From the NCBI RefSeq assembly GCF_029227915.1, contig NC_079878.1, positions 28,485,501 through 28,549,500 on the forward strand: DNA of 64,000 nt. The letters run 5' to 3'. Made by a program: the position numbers and the translations under genes. Every line of letters starts with the position of its first letter. Position 1 is the stretch's first letter. Under the pieces are notes generated by a model. It made no database searches. It had not been told where the DNA came from and saw only the letters and a list, made by a program, of their open reading frames with translations. Shown here piece after piece: positions 7,248 to 20,500 of this stretch. Source of the DNA: Hydractinia symbiolongicarpus. Taxonomy: Eukaryota; Cnidaria; Hydrozoa; Anthoathecata; Hydractiniidae.

Positions 7248-9112
7248 GACTGTGGGACTTAATTGAACTGATTCTGGACTTTGACCTTATAAATGTGATA
7301 AATGAGCAAGTTAGACTACAAGAAATAACATTCTTCTTAATTTAATATTATTGCTCGAACTCAGCGATTACACTCTGCGATGTAGTAGCGCTCTATTAAA
7401 AAATTAAGATGAAAAAGCCATTTCTTACTGTGGGACCAATCCTAGCCGTTAGTTTGCGCTGAAAAAATAGAGACAGTTTCAACAACTACATTTCATTCAT
7501 TTTCTAACGGTGTTAATCCATTTGAGTTACAACGGTTGCGTCACATATTCGTACCAACATGTATTTAGTGATATTTTTCCGATATTACTAAGCTGCATCG
7601 CTTTTAACAGTGAAACGAATGACTGTGGGACTTAATTGAACTGATTCTGGACTGTGACCTTATAAGTGTGATAAATGAGCGAATTGCACTCCAAGGAATA
7701 ACATTCTTCTTAATTCGACATGATTGCTGGAATTCAGCGAGTACACTAGGCTCTGTGGTAGCGCTTTAATTAAAAATTTAGATAAATAAGTCATTTTTAC
7801 TGTGGGACCAATACTGGCCGTTAGCACGCGCTGAATAAATAGGAACAGTTCCAAAGACTACATTTCATTGACTTTCTAGCGGTATAAATCCGTTTGAGAT
7901 ACAACAATTGCGTCACAAATTCGTGCCAACATGTATTTAGTGATATTTTTCCGATATTACTAAGTTGTATCGCTTTTGACAGTGAAACGAATGACTGTGG
8001 GACTTAAATGAACTGATTCTGGACTTTGACCTTATAAATGTGATAAATGAGCCAGTTAGACTACAAGAAATAACATTCTTCTTAATTTAATATAATTGCT
8101 CGAACTCAGCGATTACACTGGGCGCTGTAGTAGCGCTCTATTAAAAAATTAAGATAAAAAAGCCATTTTTTACTGTGGGACCAATCCTAGCCGTTAGTTT
8201 GCGCTGAAAAAATAGAGACAGTTTCAACAACTACATTTCATTCATTTTCTAACGGTGTTAATCCATTTGAGTTACAACGGTTGCGTCACATATTCGTACC
8301 AACATGTATTTAGTGATATTTTTCCGATATTACTAAGCTGCATCGCTTTTAACAGTGAAACGAATGACTGTGGGACTTAATTGAACTGATTCTGGACTGT
8401 GACCTTATAAGTGTGATAAATGAGCGAATTGCACTCCAAGGAATAACATTCTTCTTAATTCGACATGATTGCTGGAATTCAGCGAGTACACTAGGCTCTG
8501 TGGTAGCGCTTTAATTAAAAATTTAGATAAATAAGTCATTTTTTACTGTGGGACCAATACTGGCCGTTAGCACGCGCTGAATAAATAGGAACAGTTCCAA
8601 AGACTACATTTCATTGACTTTCTAGCGGTATAAATCCGTTTGAGATACAACAATTGCGTCACAAATTCGTGCCAACATGTATTTAGTGATATTTTTCCGA
8701 TATTACTAAGTTGTATCGCTTTTGACAGTGAAACGAATGACTGTGGGACTTAAATGAACTGATTCTGGACTTTGACCTTATAAATGTGATAAATGAGCCA
8801 GTTAGACTACAAGAAATAACATTCTTCTTAATTTAATATAATTGCTCGAACTCAGCGATTACACTGGGCGCTGTAGTAGCGCTCTATTAAAAAATTAAGA
8901 TAAAAAAGCCATTTTTTACTGTGGGACCAATCCTAGCCGTTAGTTTGCGCTGAAAAAATAGAGACAGTTTCAACAACTACATTTCATTCATTTTCTAACG
9001 GTGTTAATCCATTTGAGTTACAACGGTTGCGTCACATATTCGTACCAACATGTATTTAGTGATATTTTTCCGATATTACTAAGCTGCATCGCTTTTAACA
9101 GTGAAACGAATG
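7248..9112. repeat. Two-unit (746-bp) higher-order repeat block
   Basis: Units starting at 7622 and 8367 are nearly identical to each other, as are those at 7994 and 8740, while neighbours differ. The pair is therefore the repeated module, with period ~746 bp. Confidence 0.8.
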
Positions 9113-10230
9113 ACTGTGGGACTTAATTGAACTGATTCTGGACTGTGACCTTATAAGTGTGATAAATGAGCGAATTGCACTCCAAGGAATAACATTCTTC
9201 TTAATTCGACATGATTGCTGGAATTCAGCGAGTACACTAGGCTCTGTGGTAGCGCTTTATTTAAAAATTAAGATAAAAAATTTAGTTTTTACTGTGGGAC
9301 CAATCCTATTCCTTAGCGCGCGCTGAAGAAATAGAGACAGTTTCAGAAACTACATTTCATTGACTCTCTAACGCTGTCAATCCGTTTGAGTTACAACGGT
9401 TGCGTCACATATTCGTACCAACATGTATTTAGTGATTGTTTTCCGATATTACTAAGTTGCATCGCTTTTAACAGTGAAACGAATGACTGTGGGACTTAAT
9501 TGAACTGATTCTGGACTTTGACCTTATAAATGCTATAAATGAGCCAATTGGACTCCAAGGAATAACATTCCTCTTAATTCGACATGATTGCTGGAATTCA
9601 GCGAGTACACTAGGCTCTGTGGTAGTGCTTTATTAAAAAATTTAGATAAATAAGTCTTTCTTACTGTGGGACCAATCCTGGCCGTTAGCACGCGCCTAAT
9701 AAATAGGAACAGTTCCAAAGAATACATTTCATTGCCTTTCTAGCTTTACAAATCCGTTTGAGATACAACAGTTGCGTTACATATACGTACCAACATGTAT
9801 TTAGCTAGAGTATTTGGATATTACTAGGTTGCATCGCTTTTAATAGTGAAACGTTTGACTGTCGGACTTAATTGAACTGATTTTGGACTTTGACCTTATA
9901 AATGTGATAAATGAGCCAGTTAGACTACAAGAAATAACATTCTTCTTAATTTAATATGATTGCTGGAACTCAGCAATTACACTGGGCGCTGTAGTAGCGC
10001 ACTAATAAAAAATTAAGATAAAAAAGCCATTTTTTACTGTGGGACCAATCCTAGCCGTTAGTTCGCGCTGAAAAAATAGAGACAGTTTCAACAACTACAT
10101 TTCATTGACTCTCTAACGGTGTCAATCCCTTTGAGTTACAACGGTTGCGTCACATATTCGTACTAACATGTATTTATTGATATTTTTCCGATATTACTAA
10201 GTTGCATCGCTTTTAACAGTGAAACGATTG

Positions 10231-11226
10231 ACTGTGGGACTTAATTGAACTGATTCTGGACTGTGACCTTATAAGTGTGATAAATGAGCGAATTGCACTC
10301 CAAGAAATAACATTCTTCTTAATGCGACATGATTGCTGGAATTCAGTGAGTACACTAGGCTCTGTGGTAGCGCTTTAATTAAAAATTTAGATAAATAAGT
10401 CATTTTTTACTGTGGGACCAATACTGGCCGTTAGCACGCGCTGAATAAATAGGAACAGTTCCAAAGCCTACATTTCATTGACTTTCTAGCGGTATAAATC
10501 CGTTTGAGATACAAGATAAATAAGTCATTTTTTACTGCGGGACCAATCCTAGCCGTTAGTTCGCGCTCAAAAAATAGAGACAGTTTCAACAACTACATTT
10601 CATTGACTCTCTAACTGTGTCAATCCGTTTGAGTTACAACGGTTGCGTCACATATTCGTACCAACATGTATTTAGTGATTGTTTTCCGATATTACTAAGT
10701 TGTATCGCTTTTAACAGTGAAACGAATGACTGTGGGACTTAATTGAACTGATTCTGGACTGTGACCTTATAAGTGTGATAAATGAGCGAATTGCACTCCA
10801 AGGAATAACATTCTTCTTAATTGGACATGATTGCTGGAATTCAGCGAGTACACTAGGCTCTGTGGTAGCGCTTTAATTGAAAATTTAGATAAATAAGTCA
10901 TTTTTTACTGTGGGACCAATACTGGCCGTTAGCACGCGCTGAATAAATAGGAACAGTTCCAAAGACTACATTTCATTGACTTTCTAGCGGTATAAATCCG
11001 TTTGAGATACAACATAAATAAGTCATTTTTTACTGTGGGACCAATCCTAGCCGTTAGTTCGCGCTGAAAAAATAGAGACAGTTTCAACAACTACATTTCA
11101 TTGACTCTCTAACGGTGTCAATCCGTTTGAGTTACAACGGTTGCGTCACATATTCGTACCAACATGTATTTAGTGATATTTTTCCGATATTACTAAGTTG
11201 TATCGCTTTTAACAGTGAAACGAATG
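10231..11226. repeat. Two adjacent 498-bp variant units
   Basis: The steps 10231 to 10729 and 10729 to 11227 are each 498 bp. Both carry the extra ~125-bp partial copy of the second half (junctions near 10514 and 11009). They match the variant at the left edge of the array. Confidence 0.85.
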
Positions 11227-13464
11227 ACTGTGGGACTTAATTGAACTGATTCTGGACTTTGACCTTATAAATGTGATAAATGAGCCAATTGGTCTCCAAG
11301 GAATAACATTCTTCTTAATTTGACATGATTGCTGGAATTCAGCGATTACATTAGGCTCTGTGGTAGCGCTTTATTTAAAAATTTAGATAAATAAGTCTTT
11401 TCTTACTGTGGGACCAATCCTGGCCGTTAGCACGCGCTGAATAAATAGGAACAGTTCCAAAGACTACATTTCATTGACTTTCTAGCGGTATAAATCCGTT
11501 TGAGATGCAACGGTTGCGTCACATATACGTACCAACATGTATTTAGCGATAGTTTTTGGATATTACTAGGTTGCATCGCTTTTAACAGTGAAACGTTTGA
11601 CTGTCAGACTTAATTGAACTGATTTTGAACTTCGACCTTACAAATGTGATAAATGAGCCAGTTAGACTACAAGAAATAACATTCTTCTTAATTTAATATG
11701 ATTGCTGGAACTCAGCGATTACACTGTGCGCTGTAGTAGCGCTCTATTAAAAAATTAAGATAAAAAAGCCATTTTTTACTGTGGGACCAATCCTAGCCGT
11801 TAGTTCGCGCTGAAAAAATAGAGACAGTTTCAACAACTACATTTTATTGACTCTCTAACGTTGTCAATCCGTTTAAGTTACAACGGTTGCGTCACATATT
11901 CGTACCAACATGTATTTAGTGATTGTTTTCCGATATTACTAAGTTTTATCGCTTTTAACAGTGAAACGAATGACTGTGGGACTTAATTGAACTGATTCTG
12001 GACTGTGACCTTATAAGTGTGATAAATGAGCGAATTGCACTCCAAGGAATAACATTCTTCTTTATTCGACATGATAGATGGAATTCAGCGAGTACACTAG
12101 CCTCTGTGGTAGCGCTTTAATTAAAAATTTAGATAAATAAGTCATTTTTTACTGTGGGACCAATCCTAGCCGTTATTTCGCGCTGAAGAAATAGAGACAG
12201 TTTCAAATACTACATTTCACTGACTTTCTAACGGTGTCAGTTCGTTTGAGTTACAACGGTTGGGTCACATATTCGTACCAACATGTATTTAGTGATTTTT
12301 TTCCGATCTAACTAAGTTGTATCGCTTTTAACAGTGAAACGAATGACTGTGGGACTTAATTGAACTGATTCTGGAATGTGACCTTATAAATGTGATAAAT
12401 GAGCCAATTGGTCTCCAAGGAATAACATTCTTCTTAATTTGACATGATTGCTGGAATTCAGCGATTACATTAGGCTCTGTGGTAGCGCTTTATTTAAAAA
12501 TTTAGATAAGTAAGTCTTTTCTTACTGTGGGACCAATCCTGGCCGTTAGCACGCGCTGAATAAATAGGAACAGTTCCAAAGACTACATTTCATTGACTTT
12601 CTAGCGGTAAAAATCCGTTTGAGGTGCAACGGTTGCGTCACATATGCGTACCAACATGTATTTAGCGATAGTTTTTGGATATTACTAGGTTGCATCGCTT
12701 TTAACAGTGAAACGTTTGACTGTCAGACTTAATTGAACTGATTTTGAACTTCGACCTTATAAATCTGATAAATGAGCCAGTTAGACTACAAGAAATAACA
12801 TTCTTCTTAATTTAATATGATTGCTGGAACTCAGCGATTACACTGTGCGCTGTAGTAGCGCTCTATTAAAAAATTAAGATAAAAAAGCCATTTTTTACTG
12901 TGGGACCAATCCTAGCCGTTAGTTCGCGCTGAAAAAATAGAGACAGTTTCAACAACTACATTTTATTGACTCTCTAACGTTGTCAATCCGTTTAAGTTAC
13001 AACGGTTGCGTCACATATTCGTACCAACATGTATTTAGTGATTGTTTTCCGATATTACTAAGTTGTATCGCTTTTAACAGTGAAACGAATGACTGTGGGA
13101 CTTAATTGAACTGATTCTGGACTGTGACCTTATAAGTGTGATAAATGAGCGAATTGCACTCCAAGAAATAACATTCTTCTTTATTCGACATGATAGATGG
13201 AATTCAGCGAGTACACTAGCCTCTGTGGTAGCGCTTTAATTAAAAATTTAGATAAATAAGTCATTTTTTACTGTGGGACCAATCCTAGCCGTTATTTCGC
13301 GCTGAAGAAATAGAGACAGTTTCAAATACTACATTTCACTGACTTTCTAACGGTGTCAGTTCGTTTGAGTTACAACGGTTGGGTCACATATTCGTACCAA
13401 CATGTATTTAGTGATTTTTTTCCGATCTAACTAAGTTGTATCGCTTTTAACAGTGAAACGAATG
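11227..13464. repeat. Three-unit (1119-bp) higher-order repeat block
   Basis: Unit types recur every three units: 11227 with 12346 (both with CCAATTGGTCTCC), 11600 with 12719 (both with GACTGTCAGAC), and 11973 with 13092. The period is 1119 bp, exactly three 373-bp units. Confidence 0.8.
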
Positions 13465-16400
13465 ACTGTGGGACTTAATTGAACTGATTCTGGACTTTGA
13501 CCTTATAAATGTGATAAATGAGCCAGTTAGACTACAAGAAATAACGTTCTTCTTAACTTAATATAATTGCTCGAACTCAGCAATTACACTGGGCGCTGTA
13601 GTAGCGCTCTATTAAAAAATTAAGATAAAAAAGCCATTTTTTTCTGTGGGACCAATCCTAGCCGTTAGTTCGCGCTGAAATAATAGAGACAGTTTCAACA
13701 ACTACATTTTATTTATTTTCTAACGGTGTCAATCCGTTTGAGTTATAACGGTTGCGTCACATATTCGTACCAACATGTATTTAGTGATATTTTTCCGATA
13801 TTACTAAGCTGTATCGCTTTTAACAGTGAAACGATTCACTGTGGGACTTAATTGAACTGATTCTGGACTTTCACCTTATAAGTGTGATAAATGAGCGAAT
13901 TGCACTCCAAGGAATAACATTCTTCTTTATTCGACATGATAGATGGAATTCAGCGAGTACACTAGCCTCTGTGGTAGCGCTTTAATTAAAAATTTAGATA
14001 AATAAGTCATTTTTTACTGTGGGACCAATCCTAGCCGTTAGTTCGCGCTGAAAAAATAGAGACAGTTTCAACAACTACATTTCATTTATTTTCTAACGGT
14101 GTCAATCCGTTTGAGTTACAACGGTTGCGTCACATATTCGTACCAACATGTATTTAGTGATATTTTTCCGATATTACTAAGCTGTATCGCTTTTAACAGT
14201 GAAACGATTGACTGTGGGACTTAATTGAACTGATTCTGGACTTTGACCTTATAAGTGTGATAAATGAGCGAATTGCACTCCAAGGAATAACATTCTTCTT
14301 TATTCGACATGATAGATGGAATTCAGCGAGTACACTAGCCTCTGTGGTAGCGCTTTAATTAAAAATTTAGATAAATAAGTCATTTTTTACTGTGGGACCA
14401 ATCCTAGCCGTTAGTTAGCGCTGAAAAAATAGAGACAGTTTTAACAACTACATTTTATTGACTCTCTAACGTTGTCAATCCGTTTAAGTTATAACGGTTG
14501 CGTCACATATTCGTACCAACATGTATTTAGTGATTGTTTTCCGATATTACTAAGTTGTATCGCTTTTAACAGTGAAACGAATGACTGTGGGACTTAATTG
14601 AACTGATTCTGGACTGTGACCTTATAAGTGTGATAAATGAGCGAATTGCACTCCAAGGAATAACATTCTTCTTAATTCGACATGATTGCTGGAATTCAGC
14701 GAGTACACTAGGCTCTGTGGTAGCGCTTTAATTAAAAATTTAGATAAATAAGTCATTTTTTACTGTGGGACCAATACTGGCCGTTAGCACGCGCTGAATA
14801 AATAGGAACAGTTTCAACAACTACATTTTATTGACTCTCTAACGTTGTCAATCCGTTTGCGATACAACAATTGCGTCACATATTCGTACCAACATGTATT
14901 TAGTGATATTTTTCCGATATTACTAAGTTGTATCGCTTTTAACAGTGAAACGAATGACTGTGGGACTTAATTGAACTGATTCTGGACTTTGACCTTATAA
15001 ATGTGATAAATGAGCCAGTTAGACTACAAGAAATAACGTTCTTCTTAATTTAATATAATTGCTCGAACTCAGCGATTACACTGTGCGCTGTAGTAGCGCT
15101 CTATTAAAAAATTAAGATAAAAAAGCCATTTTTTACTGTGGGACCAATCCTAGCCGTTAGTTCGCGCTGAAAAAATAGAGACAGTTTCAACAACTACATT
15201 TTATTGACTCTCTAACGTTGTCAATCCGTTTAAGTTACAACGGTTGCGTCACATATTCGTACCAACATGTATTTAGTGATTGTTTTCCGATATTACTAAG
15301 TTGTATCGCTTTTAACAGTGAAACGAATGACTGTGGGACTTAATTGAACTGATTCTGGACTGTGACCTTATAAGTGTGATAAATGAGCGAATTGCACTCC
15401 AAGGAATAACATTCTTCTTTATTCGACATGATAGATGGAATTCAGCGAGTACACTAGCCTCTGTGGTAGCGCTTTAATTAAAAATTTAGATAAATAAGTC
15501 ATTTTTTACTGTGGGACCAATCCTAGCCGTTATTTCGCGCTGAAGAAATAGAGACAGTTTTAAATACTACATTTCACTGACTTTCTAACGGTGTCAGTTC
15601 GTTTGAGTTACAACGGTTGGGTCACATATTCGTACCAACATGTATTTAGTGATTTTTTTCCGATCTAACTAAGTTGTATCGCTTTTAACAGTGAAACGAA
15701 TGACTGTGGGACTTAATTGAACTGATTCTGGACTTTGACCTTATAAATGTGATAAATGAGCCAGTTAGACTACAAGAAATAACGTTCTTCTTAACTTAAT
15801 ATAATTGCTCGAACTCAGCAATTACACTGGGCGCTGTAGTAGCGCTCTATTAAAAAATTAAGATAAAAAAGCCATTTTTTTCTGTGGGACCAATCCTAGC
15901 CGTTAGTTCGCGCTGAAATAATAGAGACAGTTTCAACAACTACATTTTATTTATTTTCTAACGGTGTCAATCCGTTTGAGTTATAACGGTTGCGTCACAT
16001 ATTCGTACCAACATGTATTTAGTGATATTTTTCCGATATTACTAAGCTGTATCGCTTTTAACAGTGAAACGATTCACTGTGGGACTTAATTGAACTGATT
16101 CTGGACTTTGACCTTATAAGTGTGATAAATGAGCGAATTGCACTCCAAGGAATAACATTCTTCTTTATTCGACATGATAGATGGAATTCAGCGAGTACAC
16201 TAGCCTCTGTGGTAGCGCTTTAATTAAAAATTTAGATAAATAAGTCATTTTTTACTGTGGGACCAATCCTAGCCGTTAGTTCGCGCTGAAAAAATAGAGA
16301 CAGTTTCAACAACTACATTTCATTTATTTTCTAACGGTGTCAATCCGTTTGAGTTACAACGGTTGCGTCACATATTCGTACCAACATGTATTTAGTGATA

Positions 16401-17567
16401 TTTTTCCGATATTACTAAGCTGTATCGCTTTTAACAGTGAAACGATTGACTGTGGGACTTAATTGACCTGATTCTGGACTTTGACCTTATAAGTGTGATA
16501 AATGAGCGAATTGCACTCCAAGGAATAACATTCTTCTTTATTCGACATGATAGATGGAATTCAGCGAGTACACTAGCCTCTGTGGTAGCGCTTTAATTAA
16601 AAATTTAGATAAATAAGTCATTTTTTACTGTGGGACCAATCCTAGCCGTTAGTTAGCGCTGAAAAAATAGAGACAGTTTTAACAACTACATTTTATTGAC
16701 TCTCTAACGTTGTCAATCCGTTTAAGTTATAACGGTTGCGTCACATATTCGTACCAACATGTATTTAGTGATTGTTTTCCGATATTACTAAGTTGTATCG
16801 CTTTTAACAGTGAAACGAATGACTGTGGGACTTAATTGAACTGATTCTGGACTGTGACCTTATAAGTGTGATAAATGAGCGAATTGCACTCCAAGGAATA
16901 ACATTCTTCTTAATTCGACATGATTGCTGGAATTCAGCGAGTACACTAGGCTCTGTGGTAGCGCTTTAATTAAAAATTTAGATAAATAAGTCATTTTTTA
17001 CTGTGGGACCAATACTGGCCGTTAGCACGCGCTGAATAAATAGGAACAGTTCCAAAGACTACATTTCATTGACTTTCTAGCGGTATAAATCCGTTTGAGA
17101 TACAACAATTGCGTCACATATTCGTACCAACATGTATTTAGTGATATTTTTCCGATATTACTAATTTGTATCGCTTTTAACAGTGAAACGAATGACTGTG
17201 GGACTTAATTGAACTGATTCTGGACTTTGACCTTATAAATGTGATAAATGAGCCAGTTAGACTACAAGAAATAACGTTCTTCTTAATTTAATATAATTGC
17301 TCGAACTCAGCGATTACACTGGGCGCTGTAGTAGCGCTCTATTAAAAAATTAAGATAAAAAAGCCATTTTTTACTGTGGGACCAATCCTAGCCGTTAGTT
17401 CGCGCTGAAAAAATAGAGACAGTTTCAACAACTACATTTCATTTATTTTCTAACGGTGTCAATCCGTTTGAGTTACAACGGTTGCGTCACATATTCGTAC
17501 CAACATGTATTTAGTTATATTTTTCCGATATTACTAAGCTGTATCGCTTTTAACAGTGAAACGATTG
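13092..17567. repeat. Six-unit (2238-bp) duplication
   Basis: The block starting at 13092 is repeated at 15330. Private variants recur 2238 bp apart, for example the CGATTCACTGTGGG start at 13838 and 16076, and the TTAGTTAGCGCTG variant near 14412 and 16650. This is six units copied as one piece. Confidence 0.8.
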
Positions 17568-20500
17568 ACTGTGGGACTTAATTGAACCGATTCTGGACTT
17601 TGACCTTATAAGTGTGATAAATGAGCGAATTGCACTCCAAGGAATAACATTCTTCTTTATTCGACATGATAGATGGAATTCAGCGAGTACACTAGCCTCT
17701 GTGGTAGCGCTTTAATTAAAAATTTAGATAAATAATTCATTTTTTACTGTGGGACCAATCCTAGCCGTTATTTCGCGCTGAAGAAATAGAGACAGTTTCA
17801 AATACTACATTTCACTGACTTTGTAACGGTATAAATCCGTTTGAGATACAACGGTTGGGTCACATATTCGTACCAACATGTATTTAGTGATATTTTTCCG
17901 ATATTACTAAGTTGTATCGCTTTTAACAGTGAAACGAATGACTGTGGGACTTAATTGAACTGATTCTGGACTTTGACCTTATAAATGTGATAAATGAGCC
18001 AGTTAGACTACAAGAAATAACATTCTTCTTAATTTATTATAATTGCTCGAACTCAGCGATTACACTGGGCGCTGTAGTAGCGCTCTATTAAAAAATTAAG
18101 ATAAAAAAGCCATTTTTTACTGTGGGACCAATCCTAGCCGTTAGTTCGCGCTGAAAAAATAGAGACAGTTTCAACAACTACATTTCATTTATTTTCTAAC
18201 GGTGTCAATCCGTTTGAGTTACAACGGTTGCGTCACATATTCGTACCAACATGTATTTAGTGATATTTTTCCGATATTACTAAGCTGTATCGCTTTTAAC
18301 AGTGAAAGGATTGACTGTGGGACTTAATTGAGCTGATTCTGGACTTTGACCTTATAAGTGTGATAAATGAGCGAATTGCACTCCAAGGAATAACATTCTT
18401 CTTTATTCGACATGATAGATGGAATTCAGCCAGTACACTAGCCTCTGTGGTAGCGCTTTAATTAAAAATTTAGATAAATAAGTCATTTTTTACTGTGGGA
18501 CCAATCCTAGCCGTTATTTCGCGCTGAAGAAATAGAGACAGTTTCAAATACTTCATTTCACTGACTTTCTAACGGTGTCAGTCCGTTTGAGTTACAACGG
18601 TTGGGTCACATATTTGTACCAACATGAATTTAGTGATTTTTTTCCGATCTAACTAAGTTGTATCGCTTTTAACAGTGAAACGAATGACTGTGGGACTTAA
18701 TTGAACTGATTCTGGACTTTGACCTTATAAATGTGATAAATGAGCCAGTTAGACTACAAGAAATAACATTCTTCTTAATTTATTATAATTGCTCGAACTC
18801 AGCGATTACACTGGGCGCTGTAGTAGCGCTCTATTAAAAAATTAAGATAAAAAAGCCATTTTTTACTGTGGGACCAATCCTAGCCGTTAGTTCGCGCTGA
18901 AAAAATAGAGACAGTTTCAACAACTACATTTCATTTATTTTCTAACGGTGTCAATCCGTTTGAGTTACAACGGTTGCGTCACATATTCGTACCAACATGT
19001 ATTTAGTGATATTTTTCCGATATTACTAAGCTGTATCGCTTTTAACAGAGAAACGATTGACTGTGGGACTTAATTGAACTGATTCTGGACTTTGACCTTA
19101 TAAGTGTGATAAATGAGCGAATTGCACTCCAAGGAATAACATTCTTCTTTATTCGACATGATAGATGGAATTCAGCGAGTACACTAGCCTCTGTGGTAGC
19201 GCTTTAATTAAAAATTTAGATAAATAAGTCATTTTTTACTGTGGCACCAATCCTAGCCGTTATTTCGCGCTGAAGAAATAGAGACAGTTTCAAATACTAC
19301 ATTTCACTGACTTTCTAACGGTGTCAGTCCGTTTGAGTTACAACGGTTGGGTCACATATTTGTACCAACATGAATTTAGTGATTTTTTTCCGATCTAACT
19401 AAGTTGTATCGCTTTTAACAGTGAAACGAATGACTGTGGGACTTAATTGAACTGATTCTGGAATGTGACCTTATAAATGTGATAAATGAGCCAATTGGTT
19501 TCCAAAGAATAACATTCTTCTTAATTTGACATGATTGCTAGAATTCAGCGATTACATTAGGCTCTGTGGTAGCGCTTTATTTAAAAATTTAGATAAATAA
19601 GTCTTTTCTTACAGTGGGACCAATCCTGGCCGTTAGCACGCGCTGAATAAATAGGAACAGTTACAAAGACTACATTTCATTGACTTTCTAGCGGTGTAAA
19701 TCCGTTTGAGATACAACGGTTGCGTCACATATTCGTACCAACATGTATTTAGTGATATTTTTCCGATATTACTAAGTTGCATCGCTTTTAAAAGTGAAAC
19801 GATTGACTGTCGGACTTAATTGAACTGATTCCGGACTTTGACCTTATAAATGTGATAAATGAGCCACTTAGACTACAAGAAATAACATTCTTCTTAATTT
19901 AATATAATTGCTCGAACTCAGCGATTACACTGGGCGCTGTAGTAGCGCTCTATTAAAAAATTAAGATAAAAAAGCCATTTTTTACTGTGGGACCAATCCT
20001 AGCCGTTAGTTCGCGCTGAAAAAATAGAGACAGTTTCAACAACTACATTTCATTTATTTTCTAACGGTGTCAATCCGTTTGAGTTACAACGGTTGCGTCA
20101 CATATTCGTACCAACATGTATTTAGTGATATTTTTCCGATATTACTAAGCTGTATCGCTTTTAACAGTGAAACGATTGACTGTGGGACTTAATTGAACTG
20201 ATTCTGGACTTTGACCTTATAAGTGTGATAAATGAGCGAATTGCACTCCAAGGAATAACATTCTTCTTTATTCGACATGATAGATGGAATTCAGCGAGTA
20301 CACTAGCCTCTGTGGTAGCGCTTTAATTAAAAATTTAGATAAATAAGTCATTTTTACTGTGGGACCAATCCTAGCCGTTATTTCGCGCTGAGGAAATAGA
20401 CACAGTTTCAAATACTACATTTCACTGACTTTCTAACGGTGTCAGTCCGTTTGAGTTACAACAGTTGGGTCACATTATCGTACCGACATGTATTTATTGA

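Noticed and set aside
7660-7854. Open frames of ~64-68 codons on the minus strand of the satellite (also near 9533, 37834, 55653)
   Set aside because: They are the same chance frame in the repeat unit, open only where local variants remove stops, and are closed in most units.
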